Below are positions 18,606-25,795 of a DNA stretch of 64,000 nt, in pieces. The notes under the pieces were generated by a model. That model was given only the letters and a program-made list of their open reading frames with translations. It was not told the DNA's origin and searched no databases. Both the position numbers and the translations under genes were made by a program. Within the stretch, counting starts at the first letter, position 1; every line of letters starts with the position of its first letter. The stretch spans positions 62,001-126,000 of the forward strand of contig NZ_AEYW01000001.1 of assembly GCF_000192475.1 (NCBI RefSeq), written 5' to 3'. The DNA comes from Ruegeria conchae (lineage in GTDB: Bacteria > Pseudomonadota > Alphaproteobacteria > Rhodobacterales > Rhodobacteraceae).

Positions 18606-18999
18606 TGCGCCGCGTTTCGCGCTCGTGGCCCATGATGCGCGAAAGGACGAAATCGTTGATTGGGTGGGTCTGCAATTGGCCCGCCTGTCCAGAGTACAAA
18701 TCTTTTCGACTGGGACCACCGGCAGTCGCATCAAGCAAACCTATCCAGAACTGGATGTGACCTGCCTGAAAAGTGGACCACTCGGAGGCGACCAACAGAT
18801 CGGCGCTATGATCTGTGAAGAGAAACTGGATGCACTGATTTTCTTCGTCGACCCTCTGTCGCCCATGCCACACGACGTCGACGTTAAGGCTCTGACCCGC
18901 CTCGCGACGGTATATGATCTGCCAATGGCATGTTCGCGCTCAACCGCGGATCTGATCGTCAAGGGGCTGATTGACGAGGATGACAACGCGCCTGTCTGA
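18586..18999 (+). CDS. mgsA: Methylglyoxal synthase
   Basis: About 137 residues; converts dihydroxyacetone phosphate to methylglyoxal and phosphate. Family residues are intact: ALVAHD with the conserved His-Asp near residue 12, TGTTG phosphate loop near 43, SGPLGGDQQ with the catalytic Asp near 65, FFVDPL, and PHDVDVKAL with the conserved His and Asp near 92-95. No ATG is available. A TTG at 18586 has GGAGA eight bases upstream and is preferred; a TTG at 18571 is the alternative. It overlaps the cupin gene and is the last gene of the sugar-acid operon, an unusual home for this enzyme. Confidence 0.9.
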   Translation: MNNSSGDAPRFALVAHDARKDEIVDWVGLQLARLSRVQIFSTGTTGSRIKQTYPELDVTCLKSGPLGGDQQIGAMICEEKLDALIFFVDPLSPMPHDVDVKALTRLATVYDLPMACSRSTADLIVKGLIDEDDNAPV

Positions 19000-19023
19000 T
19001 ACGCCACGCGCCGCAAGCGCCGA

Positions 19024-20169
19024 TCAGCTGGTTTTCAAAAGGTGCTCTGCCAGACTGCCGAGGTTTTCGCTGCCGAGCTGGCTCATGTTGGCCTCAATGT
19101 CAGCCTTCAGGATGTGAACGAGATGGTCGACCCCTCGTGCTCCGAACGCTGCAACAGCATATTGAAAGGCGCGTCCGACCATGACGAAATCTGCACCTTT
19201 CGCCAGTGCGCGCATGATGTCCAATCCCCAGGCAACGCCAGAGTCGTAGATCAGTGGCACATTTGTTCCGACTGCCTCGCGGATGTTCGGGAGTTGGTCA
19301 ATCACAGCGGGTCCGGCTTCGAATTGACGCCCGGAGTGGTTTGAGACCCAGATGCAATCCACGCCCTCGGCCACCATTTTTTGCGCGTCCTCCGGCCGCA
19401 GAACACCCTTGACGATCAGGTGACCCTCCCATTCCTGCCGTAGTTCGCGCAGGTAGTCCCAATCTGGAATCCCACGGATCAGAGCGCCTGCATGGGTAAA
19501 GCTTTCTCGTCCGCGGGTCGGGACGTAATCGTCAAAGAACCGCATACGTGGCATGATGCCCTCGCGCAGATGTGCAAGGCACCAGGCGGGTCGTGACGCC
19601 ATTTCTGTCAGCGTGCGCAGGTCAGCTTTAGGAGGCACCGTCAGATTGGCGCGGCGTTGTCGTTCGCGCCGACTCTCTTCTGGAACGTCCACCGTGATTA
19701 TCAGCGTATGAAACCCCGCTGCCTTAATCCTCGGGAGCATCGCGCGGCGCAACTCGCCGGAGTTCACCGGGTAATGCTGAAACCATCCATTTTTGCCAAT
19801 GTAAGGTGCCACATCTTCCGGTGAAGCAACCGCCACGCTCGACAGCGAAAACGGAATGTTGTGAGCAACCGCTGCCTTTGCAAGCATCCGCTCTGCTCCA
19901 GCCCACATTAGGCCGGACATGCCTACCGGTGCTATCCCGAATGGCAGATCGTAAGTTTGACCCATCAATGTAGTTTGCAGGTCGGCCTTTGTTCGGCCGC
20001 ATAGTACACGCGGCATGAATCCGATGGCATCAAGTGCGTCCCGGTTGACCTTCAACCCCAGCTCCCGGCCGGTCGCGCTGTCGAGGTATTCGAAGGCAAA
20101 CTTCGGAATGCGCTTTTGTGCGGTTTTCCGAAGGTCTTCTATCGACGGGTGGGAAAGGTCCAGATCCAT
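19024..20169 (-). CDS. FMN-dependent alpha-hydroxy-acid oxidase/dehydrogenase (LldD-like)
   Basis: A 381-residue TIM-barrel flavoprotein that oxidises 2-hydroxyacids such as L-lactate or glycolate to ketoacids. The early DLRKTAQKRIPKFAFEYLD segment and the FMN-site GMSGLMWAGAE near 80 are typical. The active-site block SNHSGRQFE near 280 contains the catalytic His and substrate-binding Arg, and VMVGRAF follows near 330. It converges on mgsA and is the last gene of the leftward TRAP operon, so the transporter may import its hydroxyacid substrate. It could also drain lactate formed from methylglyoxal. Confidence 0.9.
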   Translation of the reverse strand: MDLDLSHPSIEDLRKTAQKRIPKFAFEYLDSATGRELGLKVNRDALDAIGFMPRVLCGRTKADLQTTLMGQTYDLPFGIAPVGMSGLMWAGAERMLAKAAVAHNIPFSLSSVAVASPEDVAPYIGKNGWFQHYPVNSGELRRAMLPRIKAAGFHTLIITVDVPEESRRERQRRANLTVPPKADLRTLTEMASRPAWCLAHLREGIMPRMRFFDDYVPTRGRESFTHAGALIRGIPDWDYLRELRQEWEGHLIVKGVLRPEDAQKMVAEGVDCIWVSNHSGRQFEAGPAVIDQLPNIREAVGTNVPLIYDSGVAWGLDIMRALAKGADFVMVGRAFQYAVAAFGARGVDHLVHILKADIEANMSQLGSENLGSLAEHLLKTS

Positions 20170-20214
20170 CCGGGTCCTCTGTTCGTTGTCTAACGTTTGA
20201 AGCTCCTCAGTCGG

Positions 20215-21498
20215 TTACCAAAGGGATGGCAGGGCCAAGGAAATTGCGGGCACATAGGTGATGAACATCAACAAGATCAGCATTCCGACAAAGAATGGCA
20301 GGATTGCCCGGCTGAGGCTTTCGATGGAAACCTTCGAAATGCTGCTGGCCACGAACAGGTTCACACCCAATGGCGGTGTGCAGAACCCAATGGCCAGGTT
20401 GACCGTCAAGATGACACCAAAAACGATCGGATCGACACCCAGCGCGGTTGCAACCGGCAGCAGGATCGGCGTCATGATGATGATCGACGAAATCGTCTCC
20501 ATGAACATTCCGATCACCAACAACAGCAGATTGATCAGCAACAGGATGATGATTGGGTTGTCGGACAGGCTGGTGATCGTTGTTGCGAGCTCTGTCGGGA
20601 TTCTTGCGAGCGTGATCAACCTGCCAAAGGCGGTCGCCATGATCACCAATATCAGAATGGTCCCGCTGGTCTTTGCACTGCCCGCCAAAACCTCTGGCAG
20701 GTCCTTGAGGGTGATGTCGCCATAGACGAATATGCCGATGAAAGCGGCATAGACTACGGCCACGGCACCGGCTTCGGTTGGGGTGAAGATACCGCTGTAG
20801 ATGCCCCCAAGGATAATTACCGGCACCAATAGCGCCCAGATGGAAGACCGGAAGCTCTGCCAGACGCCCGGGCCTGAGAACGTAGTCGTCGATTGCTGAA
20901 CAACCTCGTCCTTTCGCAGCAGAACACGAGCGACCAACATGAACATGAGGGCAAAAAGGATGCCAGGAACAACGCCTGCAAGAAACAGTTTGCCGATCGA
21001 AACCTCGGCAGTAACACCATAGATGATGAAGGGAATACTTGGCGGGATCATTACACCGATCATTCCTGAGGATGCTGTCAATGCGCCGCTGAATTTGCGC
21101 GTATAGCCGACCTTTTCCATCTCTGGAATCATGTTCGACCCGATGGCGGCTACGGTCGCAGGAGATGAGCCGGATATGGCGGCAAAAAACACACAGGCGA
21201 GCACGTTCACATACGCCAGCCCACCCCGGATATGACCGATCAGCGCATTGGCAAATCCAACCAGTCGGCGAGACATTCCGCCGTGTTGCATCAGGTCGCC
21301 TGCCAATATGAACAGAGGGACGGCAATTAGAGGAAAGGAGTCCGCGCCTGTTACCACCGACCGTGCCAGAAGAACCATGGGTGGTGTGCCATCTACAAAG
21401 ACCATCACGATCATAGTGGCCAAGCCCAGACAGATGCCAATAGGCACGCTGAAGAGCAACAGGGCAAAGAGCGTCAAGAAAAGCGTTGTTGCAAGCAT
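20215..21498 (-). CDS. TRAP transporter large permease (DctM family)
   Basis: A 427-residue multi-helix permease. It contains AAISGSSPATVAAIG near 98, MIPPSIPFIIYG near 148 and FCTPPLGVNLFVAS near 365, the usual DctM signatures. The gene starts 10 bp after the small-permease stop (leftward) and is followed 45 bp later by the hydroxyacid oxidase. It forms one transporter with 21509 and 22073. Confidence 0.95.
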   Translation of the reverse strand: MLATTLFLTLFALLLFSVPIGICLGLATMIVMVFVDGTPPMVLLARSVVTGADSFPLIAVPLFILAGDLMQHGGMSRRLVGFANALIGHIRGGLAYVNVLACVFFAAISGSSPATVAAIGSNMIPEMEKVGYTRKFSGALTASSGMIGVMIPPSIPFIIYGVTAEVSIGKLFLAGVVPGILFALMFMLVARVLLRKDEVVQQSTTTFSGPGVWQSFRSSIWALLVPVIILGGIYSGIFTPTEAGAVAVVYAAFIGIFVYGDITLKDLPEVLAGSAKTSGTILILVIMATAFGRLITLARIPTELATTITSLSDNPIIILLLINLLLLVIGMFMETISSIIIMTPILLPVATALGVDPIVFGVILTVNLAIGFCTPPLGVNLFVASSISKVSIESLSRAILPFFVGMLILLMFITYVPAISLALPSLW

Positions 21499-21508
21499 GC
21501 CGGGTTCC

Positions 21509-21994
21509 TCACGCTTTGGTTCCTGCGATCAGACGCAGGGTTCGGAACAGATGTTGAGTGACGCGGATCGCGGACAGGCCAGCGCCAATCGGAGCCGAAG
21601 CATAAAGGATCGGAATCGGTAGCCCCAAAACGACCGAAGTCTGGCTGGCGACAAAAGGCTGTCGGATAAGCTTGATGCATTCAATTGTCAGAACGATCAG
21701 AAATCCAAGGACAAGAAGCGCGATCACAAAATCCGCGTAAAGCCTTGCGCGCTCGCTTAGGACATCACGCAGGACCGTGATACGCACATGATCGCCTGTG
21801 TGGAACGCATAGCTGACGCCTAGCCAGACAAACCATACAAACAGCCAAAGCGTTAGCTCTTCGCCCCATGAAAGAGAGGCATTCAGAATGTAGCGCATGA
21901 ACACATTTCCAAAGATCAACAAGACAATCGCGGCCAAAAGTGCACTGGCTAAGACCTTTTCGGCATTCATATCGATCCATTTGATAACCGACAC
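21509..21994 (-). CDS. TRAP transporter small permease (DctQ family)
   Basis: A 161-residue protein with four hydrophobic segments. The VFMRYILNASLSWGEEL segment near 32-48 is the family hallmark, followed by a conserved FVWLGVSYAFHTGDH loop. It acts in the inner membrane with the large permease encoded next to it. A 9-bp hairpin at 22019-22049 separates it from the binding-protein gene. Confidence 0.93.
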   Translation of the reverse strand: MSVIKWIDMNAEKVLASALLAAIVLLIFGNVFMRYILNASLSWGEELTLWLFVWFVWLGVSYAFHTGDHVRITVLRDVLSERARLYADFVIALLVLGFLIVLTIECIKLIRQPFVASQTSVVLGLPIPILYASAPIGAGLSAIRVTQHLFRTLRLIAGTKA

Positions 21995-22018
21995 CGTTCA
22001 CCTCCCCTTGAACGAAAG

Positions 22019-22049
22019 GGGCACCCGAACTTTCATGGCGCGGGTGCCC
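22019..22049 (-). terminator. Hairpin between TRAP binding-protein and small-permease genes
   Basis: Perfect nine-base arms GGGCACCCG and CGGGTGCCC enclose a 13-base loop. Leftward it follows the binding-protein stop by 24 bp, and CCTTTCGTT comes after it. Placement matches the hairpins at 10232 and 34975, so it probably limits read-through and raises binding-protein expression. Confidence 0.55.
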
Positions 22050-22072
22050 GTATTGGCTGAGTAGTCCGAGGG

Positions 22073-23071
22073 TCAGCTTCCGCTCGCTGCGGAAACCGCT
22101 GCTACCCAGTCGTCATAGGCTTCAGCGCCAACCTCGTCGCGATACTGCAGACGGACGCTTTCAGTTTTGTCGGCAAAGGCCTGTCGCTGCTCTGCAGTCA
22201 GTTCCAGAACCTCGACACCAGCAGCACGAATCTGTTCCAGTTGTTCCGCATCTTCGCTCGCGACCAGTTCAGCCTGATATTCACGTGCGGCGGCCATCGA
22301 GTCCCGGACCAGTTGCTGATGCTCTGCGGACAGCGAGTCAAAGAACGGTTTGGAGATGACGGGCATATAGACCGCAAAGACATGGCCCGTGGTCGAAAGG
22401 TATTTCTGAACCTCGTAGAAACGCTGTGAGGTAATGATCGCCAGTGGGTTTTCCTGGCCGTCGATCACGCCTTGCTGGAGAGCAGAATAGACCTCACCAA
22501 AGTTCATTGGCGTCGGGTTGGCCCCGAGCGTTTCGAATGTCGCCACATGAGCCGGAACCTTCATGGTACGTAGCTTGACACCCTCGAGATCTGCGGGGGT
22601 TGCAACCGGGCGGACATTGTTGGTCACATTGCGTACACCCAATTCAAGCCAGCCAAGACCTACCAATCCCTGGTTTTCGACCCGTGCAAGCATGCCATCA
22701 CCAGCATCACCATCAAGAACATCAAAGGCGATGTCCTTGGAGGAATACATGTAGGGCAGTTCAATTACTGCAAAAGCCGGATCCCAGCCCGCGAAGAAAG
22801 AGGAAGGAGGAATGGCCATTTCCAGAACGCCGGTTTGAACACCTTCGATCATTTCGCGATCAGGGCCCATCTGCGACGAAGGGAATATCTGTACGTCGAT
22901 CTCACCATTCGAGCCAGCTTCGACCAGTTCTTCAAATTTCAGTAGCGCGCGATGCATATGAAACGCTTCTGCTGCGCCATGCCCAACCTTAATGACTGTT
23001 TCAGCGGATGCTGCAAAAGCAAGCCCGGCTGACATGACGACGCCAAGCGCCAATGTTGATTTCTTGAACAA
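22073..23071 (-). CDS. TRAP transporter substrate-binding protein (DctP family)
   Basis: Periplasmic solute receptor, 332 residues, with a Sec signal ending near ASA-ET (residues 1-23). Family landmarks are FPSSQMGPDREMIEGVQTG split around residues 63-80, the conserved substrate-carboxylate Arg region VKLRTMKVP near 168, and NPTPMNFGEVYSALQQGVIDGQENP near 183-207. It binds an acid, as TRAP receptors do. A GTATCCTCCCAC region (complement) just upstream contains the ribosome-binding site. The promoter region carries the 23109 operator. Confidence 0.93.
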   Translation of the reverse strand: MFKKSTLALGVVMSAGLAFAASAETVIKVGHGAAEAFHMHRALLKFEELVEAGSNGEIDVQIFPSSQMGPDREMIEGVQTGVLEMAIPPSSFFAGWDPAFAVIELPYMYSSKDIAFDVLDGDAGDGMLARVENQGLVGLGWLELGVRNVTNNVRPVATPADLEGVKLRTMKVPAHVATFETLGANPTPMNFGEVYSALQQGVIDGQENPLAIITSQRFYEVQKYLSTTGHVFAVYMPVISKPFFDSLSAEHQQLVRDSMAAAREYQAELVASEDAEQLEQIRAAGVEVLELTAEQRQAFADKTESVRLQYRDEVGAEAYDDWVAAVSAASGS

Positions 23072-23108
23072 GGTATCCTCCCACGGATTTAGTTATTTTC
23101 GATCTATT

Positions 23109-23124
23109 ATCTGAGATATCAGAT
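23109..23124. promoter_or_regulatory. GntR-type operator, ATCTG-N6-CAGAT
   Basis: The 16-bp palindrome ATCTG-AGATAT-CAGAT lies in the 111-bp divergent region between the TRAP binding-protein gene and the GntR gene at 23183. It matches the sites at 7401 and 8221 in both arms and in spacing. It is placed to control both divergent genes. Confidence 0.65.
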
Positions 23125-23182
23125 ATAATATAGAAATCAAGCTTACATGTGCTATTGTGTTAGAGAGACGAAATAGGACGAA

Positions 23183-23860
23183 GTGAAAATGACCGAGATT
23201 TTGCCGATTAAGCGCCCGGATTCGTTGAGTAAAACTGCTGAAGAGCATATCCGAAAAGGCATAATCAATGGCACGTTTCAATTGGGTGAATCGTTGCCGG
23301 AAGTGAAGTTGTCAAATGCCATGGGCATCAGCAAAACTCCGATTCGCGAAGCTCTATCAGCTTTGAATCTTCAGGGCCTCGTTCAGATCTTTCCTCATCG
23401 AGGAGCCTTTGTATTCTCTCTTTCTCATGAGGACGTGGTGCAGCTTTGCCAGTATCGGTTAATCCTAGAATCTGCAGCTTTGGAGCAGGCGCTTGAAAAG
23501 AACCCTTCGGTTCTGATCAATGAGCTGTCTACAATTGTTTCGAAGATGTCGGAAGCGCAGGAAACGGATGAATTCGAACAGTACTTGGAACTTGACGCCG
23601 AGTTTCACGACGCGTTTTTCAAGTCCTGCGGAAACAGTTACCTGCGGGATGGATATCAAAAAGTCAGTGATATCGTCCAAACTATGCGGACACACCTGTC
23701 CAAACGTTCCAATCGGACGAAGAAATCTTTCAAGGAACATCAAGCGATCACATCGCTATTGGACGAGGGTAAAGTAAAAGCAGCAACGAACACCCTCAAA
23801 CGTCAAATCACTCGCGGTGAGCGTTCTTACTCCGATTTGGTTGGTCTAAGGCAAGCATAG
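23183..23860 (+). CDS. GntR family transcriptional regulator, FCD subfamily
   Basis: A 225-residue regulator with a winged-helix domain (about 15-80; LPEVKLSNAMGISKTPIREALSAL split around 38-60) and an FCD domain (about 85-215) with the candidate metal ligands in LDAEFHDAF and EHQAI. GTG at 23183 and ATG at 23189 are both possible; AGGA at 23176 fits the ATG slightly better. Divergent from the TRAP operon, it probably regulates 19024-23071. It resembles the regulator at 7508 in its DNA-binding helix (K-TPIREALS versus K-SPVREALA), consistent with the shared operator. Confidence 0.92.
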   Translation: MKMTEILPIKRPDSLSKTAEEHIRKGIINGTFQLGESLPEVKLSNAMGISKTPIREALSALNLQGLVQIFPHRGAFVFSLSHEDVVQLCQYRLILESAALEQALEKNPSVLINELSTIVSKMSEAQETDEFEQYLELDAEFHDAFFKSCGNSYLRDGYQKVSDIVQTMRTHLSKRSNRTKKSFKEHQAITSLLDEGKVKAATNTLKRQITRGERSYSDLVGLRQA

Positions 23861-24007
23861 GTGCCCACCACTTGGTCACGATGTTCACCAAAAGCGCATC
23901 TGGCAGCAAATCTAATGCCGCGTGCGTGGGCAACATAAGTTCAAAGTGGCGGAGTTGGGCTATTCTTAGACAAGGGCCGTGGCCACGATTAGAGGGCGGT
24001 TTTTGTG

Positions 24008-24105
24008 TTGGGTCAGAAATGCTTGACGATTGGGTCAGAAATGAATGACGTGATTGGCCGATTTATTGAGGTTTTGTCTGTCGATTGAGTCAAATATCAG
24101 TGACG
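24008..24105. repeat. IS21-like terminal repeats (three copies, plus a partial at 24315)
   Basis: Copies at 24008-24028, 24030-24050 and 24085-24105 share TTGGGTCAGAAATGCTTGACG or a close variant; a shorter one begins at 24315. The first two copies are nearly contiguous. The same pair recurs in the same orientation at 49441-49483. Assignment to the IS21 family is from the style of repeated termini, not from a transposase. Confidence 0.55.
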
Positions 24106-24269
24106 TTCCACAGTACTGAAAACATTGAATAAATTCCCGTCAACGTTTTCCTGCCCCTGATCTGCCACTAAAATCAAATCGCTTGCCGGTTCTTCCGCCC
24201 GAAACCCGATTGAGTCGGAATGTCGCACCCCACCCCCCGGCCTCACCCGGACGCAGCGCAGTTTTGTTT

Positions 24270-24298
24270 ATACCCCACGCTTACCAAGCGCGGGGTAT
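24270..24298. terminator. Strong stem-loop in IS scar
   Basis: ATACCCC and GGGGTAT arms, an A-C mismatch, then CGCTT/AAGCG, close on an ACC loop. The rightward read continues to CTTTTTG, so it could act as a rho-independent terminator, perhaps for the GntR transcript. Confidence 0.5.
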
Positions 24299-24511
24299 CT
24301 GGACTTTTTGACTGTTGGGTCAGATTAGACGAGGGCGAAGTTTTGAGAGACGTATTATGACGTGCACATGATAGGACAGCAAAGAGCCCAATGTGACCGC
24401 GCGAAACCAGCGCAAAGTCAGGTTCGAGCCCATTCTGTCTTATGCTGCGGAACAGCCGAATGTCTGCTTTTCTCTCAGGCGACCATCACGGCACGCTCCA
24501 TCGCAATGAAC

Positions 24512-25795
24512 TTAAGCCAGCGTGGAATAAACCTCGGCAACTCGCTGAAAGGTCCAAAAGCAGGCGATAGCCGCACATCCACCGGCTAAGCCCACTCGTA
24601 TAGACATCCACAAACTGGAGTTCACGCGCCGACACATTATCAAGGCAGGCCAGAGCGCAAGAATAATGGCGACTTGGCCAAGCTCGACGCCAAGATTGAA
24701 AGCAAGCAAGCTCTGCCAGATGTTTGGGGATGTAACCTGTAGAATTTTGTGCAATACAAAACTAAACCCAAGCCCATGCAAGAGTCCAATCAGTGTCGTC
24801 AGAAGCACCATCGTGACCTCAGAGCGCGCGCTGTCCTTGAAACTCATAAACGCTGCGACGGCCGCAAATATGATTGAAAGCGCGATCCCGGTTTCGACGG
24901 CAGGAACAAACCACGCGCCCGATGGTACAAACCCGAAAAACCCCAGCGACAGCGTTACGCTATGCCCAACGGTAAAACCGGTTGCACGCAGCAATAGCGC
25001 CCTGAGTGTCTGCGCTCCAACGACCAAACACACAACAAAAAGAACATGATCCAATCCTTCGAGGATATGTCGTATACCTTCCCAGACAAAACTCAGGAAT
25101 CCTCCATACCCCTCTTGCTGAACCACCAATGGTTCAGTCATCAGGCCCCGAGATCGGAATATCTGCGGTGTGCCCGATGCGTAGTCGAGAATGAGGTTGG
25201 CCGTTTGGTCCTGATCGGGCAAGCCGGGGTCCAGCACGTTGGCAATGCTGTACGATTGGACCGGGCCGTCAGTGTCATAATGCAGGACAAGATCGACAAT
25301 AGTGTCACCAACAAAAAGCGGTGGCGTTAAGGCCGTTTCGGTGTCCACGGCCTGTTGAGCTTCGGCCAAAGTTGCAAATCCGGGCTCATTTCCAACGCGA
25401 TGCAAGCGAACGGCCTCAACTGTTCCTCTTAAGCGGTGGTTGTCGACCAACAGGTGCAACCCATCTTCGGCGAATTGCCCCAGACCGTTGGGATCGCTCA
25501 TGACAGCCTGCAAGTCGACAAAATGGACCAACTGACTTTCACTCATTGCGTTGGTCGTGAAAGGCGCAGCAACTGGCAGAGCGTTACCCTCCAGCTCACC
25601 GACTTTATCTGCAACCAGATAGGGCATGGGCGTACGCAAATAGACACGCAAACCGTCCCCACTATGCTCGACATGCGAAATTCGAACGTTGAGATTCAGC
25701 AAAAAATGCGCCGAGGCAGATAGCGTCAGTGACAAAAACACACCGACAAACAGAGCGCCGAAAGCGAAGATCTTTGTTCTATGACACTTATGCAT
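24512..25795 (-). CDS. HupE/UreJ-type membrane protein with large periplasmic N-domain
   Basis: A 427-residue protein with a signal-anchor (residues 10-30), a periplasmic beta-rich domain of about 200 residues, then a C-terminal seven-helix-like part of the HupE/UreJ_2 family. The family motif is GIRHILEGLDHVLFV near 235-250, followed by TGFTVGHSVTLSLGFF, VETGIALSII and LLHGLGFSFVL. Classical HupE/UreJ proteins transport nickel or cobalt, but this longer form has no hydrogenase or urease neighbours. It overlaps the 599-residue gene upstream by 8 bp, so the two are probably co-translated partners. Confidence 0.8.
   Translation of the reverse strand: MHKCHRTKIFAFGALFVGVFLSLTLSASAHFLLNLNVRISHVEHSGDGLRVYLRTPMPYLVADKVGELEGNALPVAAPFTTNAMSESQLVHFVDLQAVMSDPNGLGQFAEDGLHLLVDNHRLRGTVEAVRLHRVGNEPGFATLAEAQQAVDTETALTPPLFVGDTIVDLVLHYDTDGPVQSYSIANVLDPGLPDQDQTANLILDYASGTPQIFRSRGLMTEPLVVQQEGYGGFLSFVWEGIRHILEGLDHVLFVVCLVVGAQTLRALLLRATGFTVGHSVTLSLGFFGFVPSGAWFVPAVETGIALSIIFAAVAAFMSFKDSARSEVTMVLLTTLIGLLHGLGFSFVLHKILQVTSPNIWQSLLAFNLGVELGQVAIILALWPALIMCRRVNSSLWMSIRVGLAGGCAAIACFWTFQRVAEVYSTLA

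Larger units (their letters stand above)
23861..24511. other. Gene-free stretch with insertion-sequence end remnants
   Basis: No credible coding region is present in about 650 bp. It holds a series of about 21-bp direct repeats starting TTGGGTCAGA or similar (24008, 24030, 24085, 24315), typical of the multiply repeated termini of IS21-like elements. It also has a terminator-like hairpin at 24270-24298. No istA or istB reading frame remains, so this looks like a scar of an excised or decayed element. Confidence 0.6.

Noticed and set aside
20197..20832. 211-residue Gln/Asp/His-rich plus-strand frame
   Set aside because: Antisense of the hydrophobic TRAP permease; the polar composition is the expected mirror of membrane codons.
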